The notes below the pieces were generated by a model that was given only the letters and a program-made list of their open reading frames with translations, searched no databases and was not told the origin of the DNA. Positions 9,340-16,213 of a stretch of DNA of 64,000 bases are shown in pieces. Position 1 is the stretch's first letter. Each line of letters opens with the position of its first letter. This DNA comes from Clostridia bacterium (GTDB taxonomy: Bacteria; Bacillota; Clostridia; Christensenellales; DTU072): the NCBI GenBank assembly GCA_016297005.1, contig JAEDHK010000001.1, forward strand, positions 1-64,000, in the 5' to 3' direction. Both the position numbers and the translations under genes were made by a program.

Positions 9340-11050
9340 TATCCTTTTTGATTCAAGAAGCACACGACACAAAATACCTTTTGGCGCGGTCAGCACCCGC
9401 CAGAAGGTATCTTTTCGTATACCGGTAAAAAAGTGTCTCGGCGCTTTGGGCGTGTCCGTTTTCGTGCGCCGTCACGAGCATACGCTCCGTTTTGATTTTC
9501 GGTTAGACGGTTCGGAGGGAGAATACGACGAGTACCTTTGCGAGTTCTTTATCGAACGTGAAGGCACTTACTTTTATCGCTTCGAGGTATACGTCCCCGG
9601 TGGCGTCCTTTTCTGTGGAAGAAACGCGGAAGGGAAGCTCATAACCGGAGATTGGCTTCCCGAATGGCAACTTACAGTATACAAAGACGCATATTCAACA
9701 CCGGATTACATAAAAGGCGGATTGGTCTATCATATCTTTTGCGACCGCTTTTGTAAAGCCGGAAAGATCGTTATGCCACGCGTCGGAAAGTATAGGGAAT
9801 GGACGGACGAAGTGGGTGAAACGGACGTGAACGGCGTATACCATGCCGATGACTTTTATTGCGGAAACTTCGCCGGTATTATCAGTAAGCTCGACTATTT
9901 ATCCTCCCTTGGCGTGACCGCCTTATATCTGTCGCCCGTTTTCACGAGCAACAGTAATCATCGTTACGATACGGCCGATTATTCTCAGGTTGAAGAGATG
10001 CTCGGCGGCGATAGCGGACTGGAAAAACTGATTTCCGAAGCCCGGAAAAAGGACATGGCAATCATTCTGGACGGCGTGTTTAATCATACCGGATCGGATA
10101 GCGTGTACTTTAATAAGAATGGTCGATTCCCCGGACTCGGCGCGTTTCAGGGCCCGCAAAGTCCTTATTATGATTGGTACACTTTTTTGGATTTCCCCAA
10201 CGTCTATAATAGTTGGTGGGGGATAGGGTGCGTGCCGACCATTGCGCGCGACGCCGTTGGATATCAGCAAATGATTGAAGAAAAAGTTCTCAAAAAATGG
10301 ACGAAAAAGGGCGTTCGCGGGTGGCGACTGGACGTTGTGGACGAACTTTCCGACGTTTTTCTCGACGATATCCGCTCCGCTATCAAAGAGGCCGATAAAA
10401 ACGCCGTCGTGATAGGCGAGGTGTGGGAGGACGCCAGCACGAAAGTAAGTTATGGGGAAGAAAGGCGGTATTTTCAGGGCGATCAATTGGACGGCGTGAT
10501 GAACTACGTCTATAAAGAGGCCATTCTGTCCTATCTTCTTGACGGAGACGGCTATTCTTTTTGTAATAAAGTCAACGACGTCGCGGAGAATTATCCCGGA
10601 TTTGCGCTCGATTGTTGTTTGACGTTGATCGGCAGTCACGATACCGTACGCGCAATCAACGTGCTTTCCGGCGCCGTCAGACCCGAAGAGCGGGAAGAGC
10701 GTCGCCGCTACCGCCTTACGTCCGAAGAGTATGCGCTCGGAAAGAAGCGTCTCTTAGCCGCTTCCGCGTTGCAATACTTTTTGCCGGGGGTACCCTCTCT
10801 TTATTACGGCGACGAAGTCGGTTTGCAGGGATTCGAGGACCCGTTCAACCGTCGTCCCTTTCCGTGGGAAGATATCGACGACGAGATATTGGCTCATTAC
10901 AAAAGGTTGGGCGCTATCAGAAAAAAATACCGCGACGAGTTCTGCGGTAAGTGTCTTGCGACTTTCGACGGCAGTGCCGTCGTGCTTTCCCGTCCGTCCG
11001 TTTCTTTACGCGTTTATAAAGACGGCGCGTTTGAAATTACGGAGTCGTAA
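9332..11050 (+). CDS. GH13 alpha-amylase family hydrolase (neopullulanase/maltodextrin-type)
   Basis: 572 aa from the ATG at 9332, which overlaps the glgP stop by eight bases. No signal peptide, so an intracellular enzyme acting on glycogen or maltodextrins. An N-terminal beta domain (residues 1-125) precedes the GH13 barrel starting at GLVYHIFCDRF. All four GH13 regions are intact: DGVFNH, GWRLDVVDE (nucleophile Asp), GEVWED (acid Glu) and GSHDT. The N-domain-plus-barrel order resembles neopullulanase, cyclomaltodextrinase or pullulanase-like debranching enzymes; I cannot tell alpha-1,4 from alpha-1,6 specificity. In a glg operon lacking glgX it could fill the debranching role. It is the last gene before the terminator at 11076. 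Confidence 0.88.
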   Translation: MADILFDSRSTRHKIPFGAVSTRQKVSFRIPVKKCLGALGVSVFVRRHEHTLRFDFRLDGSEGEYDEYLCEFFIEREGTYFYRFEVYVPGGVLFCGRNAEGKLITGDWLPEWQLTVYKDAYSTPDYIKGGLVYHIFCDRFCKAGKIVMPRVGKYREWTDEVGETDVNGVYHADDFYCGNFAGIISKLDYLSSLGVTALYLSPVFTSNSNHRYDTADYSQVEEMLGGDSGLEKLISEARKKDMAIILDGVFNHTGSDSVYFNKNGRFPGLGAFQGPQSPYYDWYTFLDFPNVYNSWWGIGCVPTIARDAVGYQQMIEEKVLKKWTKKGVRGWRLDVVDELSDVFLDDIRSAIKEADKNAVVIGEVWEDASTKVSYGEERRYFQGDQLDGVMNYVYKEAILSYLLDGDGYSFCNKVNDVAENYPGFALDCCLTLIGSHDTVRAINVLSGAVRPEEREERRRYRLTSEEYALGKKRLLAASALQYFLPGVPSLYYGDEVGLQGFEDPFNRRPFPWEDIDDEILAHYKRLGAIRKKYRDEFCGKCLATFDGSAVVLSRPSVSLRVYKDGAFEITES

Positions 11051-11075
11051 AACAATCCGTAAAAAAGACATTTTC

Positions 11076-11109
11076 AGCGGCGTAGCAGGTATTGGCTACG
11101 CCGCTTTTT
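11076..11109 (+). terminator. Terminator of the ispE-glg operon
   Basis: A perfect 11-bp stem (11076-11086 with 11095-11105) with an 8-base loop, followed by four T. It lies 26 bases after the last stop codon of the operon and just beyond the 3' end of the converging gene at 11118. Confidence 0.88.
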
Positions 11110-11117
11110 CTTGTGCG

Positions 11118-11447
11118 TTACGCGGGATCAACAGTGCTTTTCGCTCGGTAATATTCGTTAAAAACCGACGCCATAGCGGATAATATCCGCGCTTTTTCAC
11201 ACCGAACGCGATAGCGCGTGATACCGACGTGTTGCGCGTACGTTTTTTCGGCCACACGCTTTGAACATAAACTGTCGATCAGGTCCCGCTCATAGGGTAA
11301 GAGTGCGTCCAGGCAGCTGTCAAGCAGTTCTTGCCGTTCGTCCTTTTCGCCGAGTACGGCACACTTATAAGCACGATCGCGGTAACTATGCAGCAGCTCC
11401 TCCACCATATTTGCGTCCCAGTCTAAGGGATCTCGACCTCCAACCAT
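11118..11447 (-). CDS. Small protein with sigma-region-4-like helix-turn-helix
   Basis: About 109 aa if the ATG at 11447 is used; the open frame reaches 11519 and another ATG is at 11408. The C-terminal half (LPYERDLIDSL, then AEKTYAQHVGITRYRVRCEK) has the layout of sigma-70 region 4: an 'ER..L' helix followed by a helix-turn-helix and a Leu/Met-rich final helix. There is no region 2, so it is not a complete sigma factor; it resembles the small regulators or phage-type activators built on region 4. It overlaps the gene upstream (11423-11722) by 25 bases, suggesting coupling. Function unknown; family membership is inference from pattern only. Confidence 0.6.
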   Translation of the reverse strand: MVGGRDPLDWDANMVEELLHSYRDRAYKCAVLGEKDERQELLDSCLDALLPYERDLIDSLCSKRVAEKTYAQHVGITRYRVRCEKARILSAMASVFNEYYRAKSTVDPA

Positions 11448-11722
11448 TTCTTGATCGCTCCGTTCCGCTCCATTTCTTCCGTATAATCTTTCAATTCGCA
11501 TATCCCTCTTAAAAACCATACACGCATAATTCCGAAAACATAGCCTTCTTCAATAAAGAGACAAAGCTCCTTTCCGCTTTTTTCATCTGTGTAGATTAAA
11601 CGCAGTTCCCTCTTGTCCACGCCGCGCAATTCTTTTTCGACTTTCGGTTTCAAACCCGGATCGAACGGACGCTTACAGACGATCTCTTCATAGTCGAATA
11701 TCGCGCCGGACGTGACTTCCAA
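11423..11722 (-). CDS. Unknown small protein, first gene of a two-gene operon
   Basis: 99 aa from a TTG at 11722, which has no ribosome site at a usable distance. A very good GGAGGTG site lies at 11745-11751, and seven bases after it an in-frame ATT (11735-11737) would begin the protein with Ile-Ile-Ile-Asp-Lys before the TTG-encoded residue; no ATG or GTG exists in frame between. The true product is therefore probably 104 aa with an AUU start. The protein is soluble and mixed alpha/beta; I do not recognise it. It overlaps the helix-turn-helix gene downstream, so the two likely act together. Confidence 0.55.
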   Translation of the reverse strand: MEVTSGAIFDYEEIVCKRPFDPGLKPKVEKELRGVDKRELRLIYTDEKSGKELCLFIEEGYVFGIMRVWFLRGICELKDYTEEMERNGAIKKWLEVEIP

Positions 11723-11783
11723 TTTATCTATAATAATAGTCGTTCACCTCCTTAAATAATCCTTTTTTTATTATAGATTGTTG

Positions 11784-11835
11784 ATGTGCACATAGTAGCA
11801 TATTTTCATCTATTGTTCAATTCACAGATGCACAT
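11784..11835 (-). promoter_or_regulatory. Operator-like repeats around the 11,8 kb minus-strand promoter
   Basis: ATGTGCACAT (11784-11793) is a perfect 10-bp palindrome at the predicted transcription start, and the octamer TGCACATA recurs at 11829-11836 just upstream of the -35 box. The two copies are 42 bp apart, four helical turns. Inferred to be a paired operator for a dimeric regulator; no protein can be named. Confidence 0.4.
11792..11820 (-). promoter_or_regulatory. Promoter of the small minus-strand operon
   Basis: On the minus strand TTGAAC (11815-11820), 17 bp spacer, TACTAT (11792-11797). Transcription would start near 11785, about 48 bases before the ATT/TTG start region and inside the palindrome. 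The stretch 11823-12011 between this promoter and the plus-strand one holds AT-rich sequence with no recognisable gene. Confidence 0.6.
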
Positions 11836-12011
11836 AAATATAAATAATATGTCTTTTTATGTACTATTTTCGGTACGTAAAAAGATTTTTGACGAAATAT
11901 ATCGAATCAATCCGGCCACGTTGATTTTTAAGAAAGATAATGGAAACGATGTGTTTCTTCCATCTGTGACAACGCGTAAAACCGCTCCGGAACCGAATTG
12001 ACAATAAACAG

Positions 12012-12040
12012 TTGATTTTATTTCCCTGTTCGGATATAAT
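12012..12040 (+). promoter_or_regulatory. Promoter of the acyltransferase-like membrane gene
   Basis: TTGATT (12012-12017), 17 bp, TATAAT (12035-12040). The ATG is at 12048, seven bases after the -10 box, so the mRNA is probably leaderless. A TTGACA at 11998 is too far away (31 bp) to be the -35. Confidence 0.78.
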
Positions 12041-12047
12041 AGAAAAT

Positions 12048-12974
12048 ATGGATAATAACGTGCCTGAAACGTCGATCGATTCCGCAACAAAACAAAAAGC
12101 GCCGAAGGTGGTAAGGCGTCCGCACAAAACGGGCAGACTGTACCGTTTTTTTCACGGTTTGACGCATTATAATACCGGTTCGACGCCGCGCGTGTGGGAA
12201 CTGGATCTGTTCCGCGGCGCGCTTATGCTTTTCGTAACGCTCGATCACGTCGTCAATTTCGGCTTTCAGCTCGGTTTTTTTGATTTTAAAACGCCGGCGA
12301 TGATCTGGTTCGCCGATAACGTTCTGCGCGTCTATCTGAACAGCAGTTTCCGAGTCGGCATTCAGCCGTTCGGACTTTTTATCTTCTCGTTCTTGTCCGG
12401 TATTAGTTGTTCTTTGTCCGTCAGCAGTCTGAAAAGAACGATAAAAATGGTGGTGCTCTGCGGCGTTTATATGGGAGTGTTCGCACTGATTCACGTCTTC
12501 TTCCCCGACCTCGTTAAAAGTTATTTTATATTTAATATTATTAACGTGCTTACCCTCTGCGTGATTTTTTGGTGGCTCTTCGATCTAGTAAAAATGCCTA
12601 CGTGGATCAGAACGATGATCGGCCTTATTATCGGCGCGGTCGGCCTTACGTATTATTTTTCGTATTTCGTTCGCGGAGTCGCCGACATCGAAAACGATCT
12701 TTTGGCGTTGCTGGTCTATAACAAGCATGGGACGGACCTGGTACAGAACTTCGAGCCGTTGTTCCCGCATATGGGCTTCTTTATTCTCGGCGGCGTTTTC
12801 GGAGGTCTCGTTTATTCGGATAAAAAGACGAAAACCAAGTCCGAAAATTGTATTTTGCCCCTGCGTCCGCTCGCCATCATGGGTAAGAATTCGCTAGTTA
12901 CTTATCTTTTTTTGCCTGTTATCGTGCTCGCTTTGATCTGGATTGCAGAAAAATTCGTCTGGCTGTTTATTTAA
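12048..12974 (+). CDS. DUF1624/HGSNAT-like integral membrane acyltransferase
   Basis: 308 aa from the ATG at 12048; the open frame extends upstream but overlaps the promoter. After about 55 cytosolic residues comes the diagnostic WELDLFRGALMLFVTLDHVVNF segment (described here in part), typical of the heparan-alpha-glucosaminide N-acetyltransferase catalytic domain (PF07786/DUF1624), followed by roughly seven hydrophobic helices. Members move acetyl groups across the membrane or are uncharacterised; the substrate here is unknown. It has its own promoter and no operon partner: the next gene has a separate promoter at 13040. Confidence 0.75.
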   Translation: MDNNVPETSIDSATKQKAPKVVRRPHKTGRLYRFFHGLTHYNTGSTPRVWELDLFRGALMLFVTLDHVVNFGFQLGFFDFKTPAMIWFADNVLRVYLNSSFRVGIQPFGLFIFSFLSGISCSLSVSSLKRTIKMVVLCGVYMGVFALIHVFFPDLVKSYFIFNIINVLTLCVIFWWLFDLVKMPTWIRTMIGLIIGAVGLTYYFSYFVRGVADIENDLLALLVYNKHGTDLVQNFEPLFPHMGFFILGGVFGGLVYSDKKTKTKSENCILPLRPLAIMGKNSLVTYLFLPVIVLALIWIAEKFVWLFI

Positions 12975-13039
12975 ACGCCTTTTCTTTCTTTTTTTACAAA
13001 AAACATTTTTACAAACGCCCGATTTTTCTTTATACGGTA

Positions 13040-13068
13040 TTGACATCAAGTCAAATAGATGTTAAAAT
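13040..13068 (+). promoter_or_regulatory. Promoter of the paired membrane-protein genes
   Basis: TTGACA (13040-13045), 17 bp, TAAAAT (13063-13068). It gives a leader of about 30 bases with a GGGAG-type ribosome site before the ATG at 13105. Confidence 0.75.
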
Positions 13069-13104
13069 GACAATAACATATTATAAGTGGGAGTGTGTGC
13101 GTTT

Positions 13105-14160
13105 ATGGTCAATGAATACTTGACGAGAGCTTATGACACGAAAGTGATTTTTCGTGAACTTCTTTGTTTTTATGCACCGTTCGGATGGGTGCCGGTAAAA
13201 GAAAACAGGGCTCAGTCGCCCAATGCGCCTGTACATAAGATGTACGACGGTAATACCGTATGGAGCATGGAAAAACAAGACTACGTATCCGACTACGACG
13301 TTGGCCGTAAAAGAAACGAAAAGATCGTCGTAAAAAGAAACACCAAGTTTACCCGTAATAACCGTCTTATGCTAGAAGAGGGAGTTATGGAATATCACTT
13401 GCGTTTCCGTTACTGGCTCTATCCTCGTTGCAATAAACTCCGTCTTATTAATCGTTGCCGCCCGTTCTGGGGAACCCTTTGGGCGATTTTATTTCTCGTA
13501 TTTTTATTCCTCCATCTGACCATGGTTTTCGGCGCGCCGAAGGCGGTCGAAAACATCCAGGTGCGTCTTTCCTCCGGCGTTTCTTGCGAAGTCGTCGAAC
13601 AGGGTATATATTCTATCGAAAAGAGCGGTCCTTTCTATTACGTTAAGGACGGCGACATTTATTTTGCCGAAGACGCGAGTAAGCAGTTTACGAAGATAGA
13701 AGACGAGATTGCGGAAAAGTATGGCGTATCTTATTCGGAAGAAGAGCAAAGTTTGGTCTTTACCAAAGACGTAAAGGGCGAAGCTTTTGAATACGGCGAC
13801 AAGTGCACCGTCTATCAGTCGCCCGACGGCGTATTCGCTACCGTCTATAACTCATTCGTGCGGATCATCGACGGTTGGTTCGACAAAATCGGCGCGAGCG
13901 GCGTATTCAATATTCTTTGCTACGTTTTGGGCGCGCTTAACTTTCTCCTTCTTCTCTATCAGCTCAATTCCAACTGGTGGCTGAAAAAGAACACGGAAAG
14001 GATTATTGCATGTTGCGTTAACGGCAAGGCTATCATTCAGGCGATGCAGTACGAAGATATTACGTTGATGAACGGTCGTCAACGTGATAGATACTATCAG
14101 GGGCAGGTAATGAACGAGGCCGTTCGTAACACCGGCGATCCGTTATATTTCGGGTCGTAA
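13105..14160 (+). CDS. Unknown membrane protein A of a paralogous pair
   Basis: 351 aa from the ATG at 13105 (a GTG at 13087 is also in frame, inside the ribosome-site region). Cytosolic basic N-terminal part (residues 1-115), a membrane helix near 120-142 (LWAILFLVFLFLHLTMV), an outside domain of about 110 residues, a second helix near 265-285, and a short cytosolic tail. It shares with the next gene an aromatic FGW motif near residue 27, a DYD...K-R-x-E-K/L stretch followed by K-R-x-T-K-F, and the C-terminal signature QRDRYYQGQVMNEAV. I know no family for it. The pair is co-transcribed (24 bases apart). Confidence 0.7.
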   Translation: MVNEYLTRAYDTKVIFRELLCFYAPFGWVPVKENRAQSPNAPVHKMYDGNTVWSMEKQDYVSDYDVGRKRNEKIVVKRNTKFTRNNRLMLEEGVMEYHLRFRYWLYPRCNKLRLINRCRPFWGTLWAILFLVFLFLHLTMVFGAPKAVENIQVRLSSGVSCEVVEQGIYSIEKSGPFYYVKDGDIYFAEDASKQFTKIEDEIAEKYGVSYSEEEQSLVFTKDVKGEAFEYGDKCTVYQSPDGVFATVYNSFVRIIDGWFDKIGASGVFNILCYVLGALNFLLLLYQLNSNWWLKKNTERIIACCVNGKAIIQAMQYEDITLMNGRQRDRYYQGQVMNEAVRNTGDPLYFGS

Positions 14161-14184
14161 TCCAATGGGCAATATAGGCGGAAA

Positions 14185-15213
14185 ATGAGCAGAAACAACA
14201 GATGGTCAAAAAGGTTTGACGTCAAAGTGGTACCGCGCAGGTATCTGCACTTATACAGGTGTTTTGGGTGGACGCCCACTTCTCCTATGGCTACGCCTCA
14301 GTACGATTGGGAACGGCAAGGGCCGAACTCGGCTTCGGCGTACACTTCGGCCGACATCTCCCTAAACTTACACGATTACGACGATCTGGGTATGAAGCGG
14401 AAAGAGCTGATCGCCATTAAGCGCAGCACTAAGTTTTGGCAATACAGGAAGCAATATCCGGGCTATTTCAAAAGCGAAAAGCGCTTTGACAGTTTGATGG
14501 AAAAGTACACCGTCGGCAAACGGACCAAACTCGTCGGATTGAAGCAAATGTATTACGTTATGCAAAAGGCGATCGATTTTATCTTTTGCATTATTTGCTT
14601 AGCTCTTTTTGCGGCGATGGTCGTCCCGATGGTTGTCGATACGGTTTTGCCTTTTGTCACGAACAACGCGACTTACGAGGCCGTTGCGTTTTTTGCGCTC
14701 GGGTTCTTTTTCCTGCTTCTCAGTCCGCGTTTTATCTCTTTCGGCAAGATAAAGACCTTTATGTTTTCGCAAGGCGAGGACGAGGATTTTTCCGTTAAAA
14801 AGGACAAGTTCCTGAATATAAAAGGATTCCGTTGTTGGTTTATGCTTCTTCCGGCGGTGTTCTGTATCTTTATGGGATTGCATGTGCTCGACGTATTGCC
14901 CGATCCCGTACGCGGATTTTTTACGAAAGAACAGACCGATCTGATCTTGCGTATTATGATCGCAACGTACGGTTTAGGCGGTGCACTCCTGCATTTCCGC
15001 GCGTTCCGTAACGTCAATCCCTATGCATGGATCAAACTCCTTTGCTTACGCGCTCGTCCCATCACGAAGCGCATCCTGCTCAGCGATATCTCCATGATGT
15101 CTCCCCAACAACGTCAAAGATACGGACAAGGGCGCATTATCAGCAGCGCCGTCAACGACGCTCTCAATAAGCACGATAAAGGCGTCAGAGAAGATTTTTA
15201 TATCGGCTATTGA
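14185..15213 (+). CDS. Unknown membrane protein B of a paralogous pair
   Basis: 342 aa. Basic N-terminal cytosolic region (1-128) with the same FGW, HDYDD and KRSTKF landmarks as the preceding gene, four hydrophobic helices (about 130-155, 164-182, 232-250, 262-285) and a C-terminal tail with QQRQRYGQGRIISSAV, matching the neighbour's tail. The two proteins have different membrane parts but matching ends, so they may be subunits of one complex built from a duplicated frame. An AGGCGG site precedes the ATG. The terminator at 15237 closes the operon. Function unknown. Confidence 0.7.
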   Translation: MSRNNRWSKRFDVKVVPRRYLHLYRCFGWTPTSPMATPQYDWERQGPNSASAYTSADISLNLHDYDDLGMKRKELIAIKRSTKFWQYRKQYPGYFKSEKRFDSLMEKYTVGKRTKLVGLKQMYYVMQKAIDFIFCIICLALFAAMVVPMVVDTVLPFVTNNATYEAVAFFALGFFFLLLSPRFISFGKIKTFMFSQGEDEDFSVKKDKFLNIKGFRCWFMLLPAVFCIFMGLHVLDVLPDPVRGFFTKEQTDLILRIMIATYGLGGALLHFRAFRNVNPYAWIKLLCLRARPITKRILLSDISMMSPQQRQRYGQGRIISSAVNDALNKHDKGVREDFYIGY

Positions 15214-15236
15214 CGATACTTGTTTTCATAACGATC

Positions 15237-15263
15237 CGGGGTCGGTTTCCGACCCCGTTTTTT
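15237..15263 (+). terminator. Terminator after the membrane-protein pair
   Basis: Perfect 9-bp stem CGGGGTCGG / CCGACCCCG with a TTT loop, followed by six T. Confidence 0.9.
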
Positions 15264-15356
15264 ATTTGGAGATCAGTTGCTCGCCCGGAGGGGGAGTAAA
15301 TATTTTGTGAAAGCAAATTAACCAGGAAGAAGATTTGAAAAGCGAGAAGTCAAGTA

Positions 15357-15385
15357 TTGACATTGGTTTATAATAAAATTATAAT
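15357..15385 (+). promoter_or_regulatory. Promoter of LRR lipoprotein-MFS operon
   Basis: TTGACA (15357-15362), 17 bp, TATAAT (15380-15385): both boxes match the consensus exactly. The ATG at 15395 is nine bases after the -10, leaving a leader of about three bases and no ribosome site. Confidence 0.85.
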
Positions 15386-15394
15386 ATAACCATT

Positions 15395-16210
15395 ATGAAT
15401 AAAAGATCCATGATAGTAGCTATTATTTTGCTCGTGATGAGCTGTGCGCTTTCCGTGACGGGTTGTTCTTATTTCAGTACCGACGACGAGATAACCTATA
15501 AAGACGTGGAGGGTGGAAAAGCTCTTACGCGGTATGAGGGCAACAGCAGTCACGAATCGTTGGTAATTCCGGCCGAAGTGAACGGAAAACCCGTTATCGA
15601 ATTGGCCGACTACGCTGTTTCTGCCGCCGAATATCTGAAAACAATTACGATCGGCAAAAACGTCAAAACCATTTCTTATCGCGCTTTTTGCGGAACGGTC
15701 AGGAATTTGACCGCCTACGTCGTTGACGAAGAGAATCCTTATTTCTGTTCCGTCGACGGCGTTATTTTTAATAAGGAAAAAACCGTTCTCGTGGCCTATC
15801 CCAATATGAAAGCGGGCACCGAATACAGGATACCGGACGGCGTGACGACCATAGCCGGTTGCGCTTTTTATATGTGTAGCAATCTGACCAAGGTGACCTT
15901 TCCCGATTCAATAAAAAAGGTGGAAGAATACGCATTCTTTAAATGCGGAGGACTGCAACATATCGAATTGAACGAGGGGTTGGAAGAGGTTTGTCGCGAC
16001 GGCTTTTCTTTTACGGAAGGTTTACTCGAATTACATCTTCCCTCCACGCTGAAAAAGATCGGCGATTACGGCTTTTATGCCAAGACGTCCAAGATATCTT
16101 CTTTTACGACCAAACGTAGAGTAGAGGACATCGACTGCGGCAAGAGTTGGCGTCCGCAGACAACCGGCATGGGAAACAGCGCGCTTACGCCTTCTTACGT
16201 GGGGGAATAG
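15395..16210 (+). CDS. BspA-like leucine-rich repeat lipoprotein
   Basis: 271 aa. A lipoprotein signal (hydrophobic run then SVTGC, lipidated Cys24) is followed by BspA-type LRR_5 repeats of about 23 residues, seen as FCGTVRNLTAYVV, CAFYMCSNLTKVTFP and YAFFKCGGLQHIEL. Such proteins sit on the outer face of the membrane and usually bind proteins or glycans. It is three bases before an MFS transporter gene and shares its promoter. Two other LRR_5 lipoproteins are encoded at 51026 and 59984. Binding partner unknown. Confidence 0.85.
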   Translation: MNKRSMIVAIILLVMSCALSVTGCSYFSTDDEITYKDVEGGKALTRYEGNSSHESLVIPAEVNGKPVIELADYAVSAAEYLKTITIGKNVKTISYRAFCGTVRNLTAYVVDEENPYFCSVDGVIFNKEKTVLVAYPNMKAGTEYRIPDGVTTIAGCAFYMCSNLTKVTFPDSIKKVEEYAFFKCGGLQHIELNEGLEEVCRDGFSFTEGLLELHLPSTLKKIGDYGFYAKTSKISSFTTKRRVEDIDCGKSWRPQTTGMGNSALTPSYVGE

Positions 16211-16213
16211 ACT

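Noticed and set aside
11786..12001. 71-codon plus-strand open frame in the divergent intergenic region
   Set aside because: No Shine-Dalgarno site, overlaps the minus-strand promoter and operator-like repeats, translation unlike a known protein. AT-rich spacer is a simpler reading.
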